A stretch of 64,000 bases of DNA from Marasmius tenuissimus (Eukaryota; Basidiomycota; Agaricomycetes; Agaricales; Marasmiaceae): positions 868,001 through 932,000 of the forward strand of contig JAQOTA010000070.1 of NCBI GenBank assembly GCA_029532415.1. The letters run 5' to 3'. Position 1 is the stretch's first letter, and each line of letters begins with the position of its first letter. The translations under genes and the position numbers were made by a program. This document shows positions 56,262 to 64,000 of the stretch, piece by piece. The notes beneath the pieces were generated by a model, which saw only the letters and a program-made list of their open reading frames with translations, made no database searches and was not told where the DNA came from.

Positions 56262-57671
56262 CTATGCATCTGGAAGACAACCATTGGTCAGCAAAGCATC
56301 TCAGAGCTTCGACAACGATAAAGAAGACTCACCAGCAGCCTCAGGAGCATCAGAGGCTTTTGGTTTAGCAGGCGGACTGAACACTCGTTCCAAGTCACTA
56401 CTCCCGCAACTGACTTTCTCCTCCACCACCAACTCTTTCTTCTTCTCCGTTCCGGATACTTCAGGCACTTCTAACGCCTTCCTGGTACGCTCAACTACAC
56501 ACAGAGCACCCCTCGGGTCGAACGTAACATTGATTGTATGCGTCAACAGAATCGCCAACACCGTAGCCAGATGCTGAATATCTTCCGGACTACGAGCCTC
56601 TCCGTCATCTGCCTCTGGATCGACGTCGAGGATGAACCGAGAATGCGAGGTTGACGAATACGTGGAGACGTGTAACTCATCCGTCAGGATGTCGGTGAGC
56701 AACCCGTTGACGATCGTAGTCGATTCGGATGACTCGGTGTTGGAGGAAAGAAGGGATTGGACAAAGTCGGTCCACGCATCGGTGGACATCGTCAACTGGT
56801 CATCGAGCATCATGGTGAGTTGACGATGCATGGTTCGGATGTGGTGGGCTTCGAGGTGCATGGTTTCGACCCTGCCGGCGAGAATAGGAAGCTCGTCAGA
56901 AACGAGAGTTACGGAGAAGAAAAAACAAGAAAGAACTCACCAAAAACCCAGATCCAGCTTATCCGACGAAATCACATTCGCAGCGGCTAATAACGCAACG
57001 AGGAATATCCACGTCACGTATATCGCCAGCTGCTCCACCGTCGGTCCCCTACTCAGACTCATATTCAACCCGAAGCCACTCTTCATCGACAAACCAGCGT
57101 CGACAGCGCGCTCAACGTAGTGCAGCGCCAGGAAGACGGCAGCAGTGGGACAGTAACCATTGAACTTTGTCAGGACTTCTTCGAACCTCCCTCGTGAACG
57201 TTTCTCGACCTGCTTCCGAGCTTTCTGACTCGTTGCCTCTCCGCCGAGAACTCGATCGACCATCCACTCCGCCAAGAAGCCAGCAAGCGCGACGTTGGTG
57301 TCGACATCTCGGTAAGTCGGCTTGATGACATCCTTACTCGAACCGTGTTTGTAGTTCTCTGAAGGATCGAGGTAGAGATATGTCTGGTTATAGGAGTTGC
57401 GTGGTCGTTTCGAGGGTCTGGTGTGAATTCTGGCCTCCTTGCCGCGTCGAGTACAAACGGTGATGACGGATGTAGGACCGCTGTTGGATGTTCTGGGGCG
57501 TTTTCGGTTCGTGGTTGTAGTCGTAATTATCGTGGTGGTCACGACATTCTCCTCTTCTTCCTCGTCGAAGCTGTGGAGTGCAGAGCCAACATCGTGCTCT
57601 CTGAGAGGGGAAGTGTTCAATCGCTCGTGAGAGGTAGAATCGTTTTGTTGGGTGGCAAGGTCTTTGACCAT
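56262..57671 (-). CDS. unnamed protein, possible cyclin-like region
   Basis: ATG 57671 (MVKDLATQQND). Exon 1 is 57671-56941, intron 56940-56872 (69 nt, GTGAGT...GGCAG), exon 2 56871-56333, intron 56332-56270 (GTGAGTC...TTCCAG), and a tiny exon ending TAG at 56262. Frames join exactly at a split Trp codon. The N-terminal part is acidic/Thr-rich with a basic stretch (RKRPRTS, RPSKRPRN) that could be a nuclear signal. The middle (DVDTNVALAGFLAEWMVDRV, CPTAAVFLALHYVERAVDAG, TWIFLVALLAAANVISSDKL) has the spacing of a cyclin box. This is weak, from pattern alone. The C-terminal part is Ser/Thr/Asp-rich with no domain I recognise. It is intact and likely a real host gene. Confidence 0.7.
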
Positions 57672-57871
57672 GATGATAGAGTGTATGAGAGGGTGTGCGC
57701 GAGGGAGTGGCGACGAAGGCCAGAAATCAACCACCGCTTTTATAGGTGTGACCGCGATGTCGCTTTCCCACCGTTCTCGACAATGGCCCATCAAAACAGT
57801 AACGGTATCGGAGGTAAGCACAATGAGATTTGATGGCACCCCATCGGGCGAACAATAAGGTCTATAAGTCA

Positions 57872-60800
57872 ACTAATCAATGGAAGACAATCAACAAAGA
57901 AAATCTTGATAACCGAATCGATGTAATCTGTACCTTGTATATCGTAATAAACCACTCGAGTGTTCGGATCACACCTGCAGTATCATAACTTGCACGGATA
58001 CGGTCTCAGCGCTGAGGGAGGAGACTTAAAGGCCGACTGAACGCTTTCAATCTTGTCGTGCGTATCTGGGTGAAGGTCAGTGGAAAGGATATCAGACAGA
58101 GGGCACGGACTTGCCAATGAGGCATCAGTAATGTGTATGTTGCCCGTATTGGTGCGATATTGTCAAGTCATTATGGCATTTGGTTAATCGATTAAGATGC
58201 ATGCCAGCCCATATCGACACCGTGGTCCACGAGTGACATGTTAGAGTTCGATGCGTCCACAGGAGTGCAAATCGTCCTGGAAGCCCCACGCCCACCCTGA
58301 CTAACAGTGGATTAGCTTAGAGTGTGGAACGTAACAGTGTAACAGACATACCAAGACATATCTCAACGTTGCTCCCGAAGTCTCCTAGGTATCCTGACAC
58401 TGATCCCCGTAGCCCGCGCTTGGACGCTGAAACTGATCTTCGTTAAGGATTCTAGATATGGAGGTTCTTGTACGAAAATGTTGATGAGAATTTAGAGGCC
58501 TGAGTAGTCAATCTAGAGGCATTAAGATGAGAAAAAAACGTCACGAATTGGCCAAATTTGGCCGACGCACCAGAGCCGTTGATTATGACGGGCTTATAGC
58601 GTTCAACCTCTAAAAATTCCTCCAATCTTCATATTTCAGCATTTTCTCTCCAAAAATCTTGGAAAACACGTAGTTCAGGTTGCGCAACAAGGTTTTGATG
58701 AACCGTCATGAGGACTAAGCGCTAAGCCATAAAGTCATCAGAATTGAAGCTAACATGGTTGTAGAGCTGGAATGCTTACCAGGTCGGTTTGATTGGAAGG
58801 AACGGTCAAACTGAGCGAGAATCCGCAAATTCAGGCCAAAAGGGACGCGAATGAGCCATCTTGAAGGTCCATTTGTAGACAGGCAATGAAGGTCAAGAAA
58901 CTGAGCATCATTCAACAGATTGCTCAACAAGTGAGCCGAGAGCTAGTTCAATGCACCAGGTCTGATAGCTTGCGCGTCGAAAAAGGCTGTTGTAAAGCCA
59001 GAGATTGCCCGAGAGCTCAATGGCTGTCGTCGGCGATGTGTATTGTTGTGGGTCCAGGGCAAGATTGTTGACACTGCCACCGGGTGCGCTAATTCTCTTG
59101 GCGGGATGATTTCTCCCATCACGTGGCACAGCGCGTTGCGACGCGCATCCGATGCCCAAACCTCATGTCATTGTATAGCCGGACTTCAACAGGCTCTAAC
59201 TTCACGAAACTCATACCCTGTTCCTCTACCGCGCTGTAAACGTTGAAGGAGCTAAGGACCATCGAAAAACTTTCGACACAAACAGGTTGGTCGGAAAGAT
59301 GGGCGATTATTGATCGGAGGTATCAGTAATGACCACGAAAAAATAAGCCAGAGCCACGACACATCCATCAATCATCCACTACAACGTACAAACGAGCGGT
59401 TGCCAACTTTGTCTCAGCATGCAAGGCCGATTTTCAATTCGCCGACTTTAGTTCGACCCTAAACGGAACTCTGCGGCAGGTGTCAGCAACAATTTTCGGA
59501 GCCTAATATAACTAGTAAAAACTCACCTATCTCTTTGGAAACAGCGGCAGCAGCCGCAAGAGGTGAACTAAAAACCTCCTTGGCTTTGACACTCCTTGTC
59601 TTCGCAGGAGTTTAGGAGAACTACTCGGGCCATAGCTGCGGAATCCCAGCCCTATCGGGACGAAGCCGTATACTCATCAGACTAACAAACGAGACAGGAT
59701 AATCAAAACTCACCGCGACTGCACATCCGCCCCACCCTCTCCTCCTCAACCGCATTCAATACGGCCAAGAACACGACAGGACATGTACCCCACCGTCGTT
59801 GGTCCTTGTTCAAATTCATCATCAGTTCAAGCCCGCTTTCAACGGATAACCTGGCCTCGACACCCCCATTTTATGTGGAACACGATGCTGAGAACACGAC
59901 ACTCAAATGGTCGGTGAACCTGGAGAGGGCACCCTAGAACGTCTTCCGAAGACGTTTTGAAATGTACTTCTTTAAGCGAGTCACTTCATCAACGTCGTCG
60001 AAGATGCGCTTGAACGTACATTGGACTAGAAACTCGCAAGGCGGTGTTGATCATGGCATTCTACTCAACATTTTTCTTAGGCCAGTGTTCATGGTGGTAG
60101 TTTTCGGGAAGGCTAGAGGTCAAGGGTGGCCTGGATGGGGAGCCCTTCGTGTTGCAATAACTTTCATTACTGGCCGGCAACAGATGTGTTCAGCAAGAAG
60201 AGAACTTGAATCTCATGGTAGGCGAATATCCTGGAGCCAATGACAGTGAATGAAGATGACCGATGTAAAGAGGATTGATGATGGCCGTCTCGAGAAGGGC
60301 GGTCAGAATTCTCCTGGCTTTTCTTCATTCAAGTGATTACTGGCCGGCGTAAATCAGCATAAGAAATATGTGAAACGGCGAGAGCCACGTACCTATGCCA
60401 GCTGCATGTACAGCATACAGCCCATCCTAATCATGTCGTGCGTAGACCCCCCGACATCATTCACATGTCATCGCCTGGCACATAGCAATCGATGGAATTC
60501 GTGTATCCGCGGGAGAGAATGATCCTGTTGTTTAATCCTTGGTGGGTACGAGACGAGTATTTTCAAGCTACGAAGGTTCGACTTTCAACGTTCACTATAG
60601 GAAGAAGAAAAACAGAGTAAGGGAAAAGGTCAACAAGAAAGGCACGAAAATCGTCAAAATTTCGGCATACCGCAGATATGGCTCCCAAGTTTTTTCTTAG
60701 CTCTGACATCTATATCTCCTTCCTTCATCCTATCAGATCTCGAGAGCGCACGGTTCCTCTTCCGGTTGACTTCAAGCACCCAGGGCTGGTCTGAACTGAC

Positions 60801-61500
60801 GGATTAACACGACAGTGGTTTGACAGAGCCCGGTTACTCACCCACAAGCCATCTCCCAAACGGTCTGAATCGCCATTTATATGCTTCATGAGAAAGTTGG
60901 ACCGAAGAAAAGGATGGTACGCCTGTGCATTTTCGCATGTTCGACGGAAGGTAACAATCAGCATACATAGTATAAGCAATAGCCACCAAAGCCAGTTACC
61001 AACAAAGCGAATCGAAAGATTCGAAAGGCATAAAATCATCAATCCTTAAGCATAGCTGGCACACGCCGAGCAAGCTGGGAGCTGGAGACTTAGAGGCTGA
61101 TGGTGGTCGCGGTGAGAAAGACAGGTTAAGCGCCAACGGGCGTCAGTGCCCTCAACTCACAACCACGACCTACACGCAACTCAAAGCGTCGTTCAGCTGC
61201 AGTACACTCCGTTACGAGAGTAACGTTCGGATCTCTGACTTTCATGAAAGCAAGGAGAAGGGTTTTTATTTCAGGCAGGTTCTTCAAAGTTACGGTGCAC
61301 ACCATCATTTATGGATAGACGGTTTCTCAGCGCTTAGCGCTCAAGTCTCAGGCACCCTATCAGATGCATCCATTACACGGACACAGCATGAGTTGTTTTC
61401 AGCTGTGTATCTGTTTCAGAAGAATCCGTTTGATTGCCGATACCTCGCGGTATCACTCAATCCATCACCATCTCTCTTCCGCTCGCTCGGTGACCCACTT
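57872..61500. other. long gene-poor stretch
   Basis: No domain, spliced frame or repeat could be supported. Short frames such as 59962-60243 (plus) and 60725-61042 (minus, with one hydrophobic segment) are isolated. Regulatory DNA or unrecognised short genes remain possible. Confidence 0.3.
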
Positions 61501-61504
61501 ACCG

Positions 61505-63276
61505 ATGTCCGATTACTTTCGAAACCCACGAAACTTTACCATTACTGGTGGAAACTTCAGTCATGTAGAGAACGACCAACACAATCACATCCACCTCGGG
61601 ACGACTAAAATTATTCAACCGCCGACCAGAAAACACACGGAATTCGACGATGTACGTGGACGTATTTTTGTTCCAAGGTGGCTGTTTGATTTGTTCTGGA
61701 GGTTTACAATGTGAAGCGAAGCGCTATACGCAGAATACGCGATATACATGTGGACAGGTATTTGCAAGGATGGCGATGGAACTATGAGTATAGAGTCGAC
61801 GGGACCATATGCTCAGCTGTACTTGACCGTCCTAGGGCACGGGGTCAGGTTTTCAGTCATATCCTATACAAGACCAGACGCACGCAAGGTATGTCATTGA
61901 TAGTATTGACCCAGTGGGAATACGCCAAACCACCACCCCCAGGGATTCGAGCAGGATTTTCGAACGTTTTCGACCTCGCTGTGAGTTTGGTCGAATTTTA
62001 AAGGCCTCAGTGACTACGTTACCGAGCGAACGTTGACTTGGTCCAGGACTTCAAACACCGCTCAAGTATACGCTGTCGATACATGGATGACTCTGTCTCT
62101 CATTCTCTACGGTGGTGAGCTACTCACGTCGGTCCCATTTAGCTCATGGTCTAAGTTCTTCCAGACCTTATACCGGCCGCACATTTTTCAAGTAAACTGG
62201 GGGTTTTTGCCGAAGTATGTCTCTATATGTTGTCCGTAAGTGGCCACGTCGATCTGCGGGGTAAAACTGGATTGAACAGCTATTAGATCGAGCTAGGTTG
62301 CTTAACAAACGAGATATGGGTTGATTCTGCACGGGGAGTGTTGTGCCGTGGTCCAGTGGGGCCGCACCCCAATGTACCGGGGTTATACGTGCCAGTCTAC
62401 TCCCTACCCATGATCGTGGACATTCTTCAAGAAGATGTGTTTCTGCGGTTTTTAGCGAGTTCAAAATCAGACCTCATTGACCGTTACATCCTTGTGCTGA
62501 CCCCTCCGATATGGCAAGAACTTGAGCCTCAGGAAGGAGTTTTCAACCCGACTGTCGTCTCAACTATGACCATCGAACCGATTGCCGTCGGGAACCAAGT
62601 CTTGCGGAGTATAAACGGCACTCTCTTTAATCGTCAGTTCTTTGATACTGGGGTGACAAGGTTAGCCCTCCGAGACTTTTCTGGGCTATCTTGTCTGACC
62701 CACTCAATTAGGTTCACGCTACAAGACGATGAGGCATCGGACTGGTTGTCCTTGAAATTAAATTGGCAGGCAAATGTTGCTTGGTTACTTCAGGCATCGA
62801 ACATATTCCGATCCTGCGAAATTCCTCGAAAGGATGATTTACGCATCAGTGAGGGCTCGTGTCCCTTTCAGGACCTCCTGCTGATCGTCTTCTTTTCCCA
62901 ATGCTCGTCGTTCCACATTCCCAGATAAAGGGAAAACTTGAGGAGTCTATGGCCAAGCAAGAACTAAGAAGGCAGCAGCCAATTTACCTCTTTCTTCGCC
63001 CTCTTCCTTCCGGTCTTCTCAGCGAGTCGCATGACTGCACCTCCCTCCACTATTGGTCTTCTCAGGAAGATGGTCGATCCTCCCTCTCATCCCAACTCTG
63101 TGTCGACTATGGCCTTCCGAAGTGGATTGTAGCGGCTCGGAGACATACACTTACTCCTATCGTCACTACGACTTGTTACACCAACGCCAACGCCTTCGAG
63201 GATTCGACCCGAAAAGTACTGATTTTGCTCAATATCTCAGTCACCCATTTGTATGCTTCGAAATCGTTCCCTAGTC
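61505..63276 (+). pseudogene. unnamed agaric family gene (FTITGG type), frame-broken
   Basis: ATG 61505 gives MSDYFRNPRNFTITGGNFSH then NDQHNHIHLGTTKI, an N-terminus I recall from a large unnamed Agaricomycete family. Further exons encode RSAIRRIRDIHVDRYL, PYAQLYLTVLGHGVRFSVIS, EQDFRTFSTS, AVDTWMTLSLILYGGELL, WVDSARGVLCRGPVGPHPN, MIVDILQEDVFLRFLASSKS and TIEPIAVGNQ. The C-terminal domain encodes SLHYWSSQEDGRSSLSSQLC, YDLLHQRQRLRGFDPKSTDF and AQYLSHPFVCFEIVP. Introns are small with GT donors. The frame has to shift near 61780 and near 63120, so the gene looks recently broken. The function is unknown. Confidence 0.6.
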
Positions 63277-63599
63277 CGACCGACGAGATACATCGCTATA
63301 TCACTGGCTCCGAGAATGCTGATCTCCAAGGAAACGCGCACAGGTCCATTAATGTCCCAAGGGATCCATTTCCACGACAATACATGGGAAGGGTGGCCAA
63401 ATTGCGGCTTGTGGGCGCTTGTAGGCGTAGTCAGGCTATCTTACAGTTACGATCGTAGAGACGTGTCACGTCGGAACATTCGTCAAGGACGACGGACAAA
63501 GAGCCCAAGACAAGTGTATTCCTCATCTAATCACATAATGCCATGAGCATTCTCGGGTTTAGACCAAGAACACTGGTGAAAAATGACTAACTTTCACTA

Positions 63600-63960
63600 T
63601 TTAAACGGTCTTGCTACAAGCACCGCGGCTGCCGCGGCACTCGACCATTTTCTCTGCGTCGATAGCGTTTTCCGCGGGCCCTCTCGCCTTCCTTCACTAT
63701 TGATCCTTTCACGAAGATGGTCAATTATCCCTGGACCCTCCTGTCCGAAATTTGCACCGACTTGGGTCTTTTCTTGGGACTCAAAGTATATTATAGTGGC
63801 ATAAATACAATCACTCCTAGCATCACCACAGTCTAGTACTTACGCCGATATCAACGTTTTTCTCCAGGCTCTTGTCAGGCTACATAGAACCAATTTCGCT
63901 GGATATCACAACATTGCCTCCATCTTCGAACCCATAGACGTCGCGGATGAGCTCGAGTAA
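63600..63960 (+). pseudogene. duplicated C-terminal piece of the same family
   Basis: Frames TKMVNYPWTLLSEICTDLGL, LKVYYSGINTIT and INVFLQALVRLHRTNFAGYH followed by SIFEPIDVADELE (TAA at 63958) resemble the DGRSSLSSQLCVDYGLP...RGFDP...F region of the preceding gene. It is degenerate and lies about 320 bp downstream. Confidence 0.45.
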
Positions 63961-64000
63961 ATCAAAAATAAGATCCATTCGTCTTCGTATCTCTGCCGGG

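Noticed and set aside
60725..61042. A membrane protein frame on the minus strand
   Set aside because: It has one hydrophobic segment only, with no start context, partner exons or family resemblance.

Overview
The window is fungal DNA, most likely from a mushroom-forming basidiomycete (Agaricomycetes). Genes carry short spliceosomal introns of roughly 50-70 nt with GTRNGT donors. The host protein families (a CorA-like Mg2+ channel subfamily, a T5orf172/MUG113-type protein and two unnamed families I recall from agaric genomes) fit that group. More than half of the window is mobile or repetitive DNA.

Layout. (1) 0.4-5.4 kb: a decayed, CTD-less copy of RPB1 (largest subunit of RNA polymerase II), followed by a minisatellite and a broken T5orf172-domain gene (6.4-7.2 kb). 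(2) 7.2-20.4 kb: gene-poor, repeat-rich DNA with short tandem duplications, two copies of an unrecognised zinc-finger-bearing relic, a dispersed decamer family and a solo gypsy LTR (13.9-14.4 kb, TSD GTTGC). (3) 20.5-26.6 kb: complete Copia element 1 (TSD AATAG). (4) 26.6-32.4 kb: a tRNA-derived SINE-like head, a hAT-like non-autonomous element, a tandem array and a relic LTR/gag fragment. (5) 32.4-50.7 kb: one PIF/Harbinger transposase gene on the minus strand, split into four pieces by an IS630/mariner-type transposon, a solo LTR, a gypsy chromovirus and Copia element 2. The target duplications of all four are readable. Removing the inserts restores the reading frame exactly at every junction. 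(6) 50.7-64 kb: host-like genes: an unnamed agaric family gene, a truncated CorA-like gene, a two-large-exon gene with a possible cyclin-like region, and a decayed member of a second agaric family with a duplicated C-terminal piece.

How the parts work. The two Copia copies have intact gag-pol with a 49-nt GC-AG intron at the gag/pol junction. Splicing fuses Gag to Pol and retention yields Gag alone. Their primer-binding site matches the anticodon arm of initiator tRNA-Met, as in the half-tRNA priming of Drosophila copia. The gypsy element instead carries a PBS complementary to the predicted 5' end of its own RNA, as in Tf1-type self-priming. The IS630-like transposon carries a second, multi-exon gene in opposite orientation with a SUMO-interaction-like motif and a sumoylation-like site. 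Inactivating changes in the older elements are mostly CpG transitions, suggesting methylation-linked decay.
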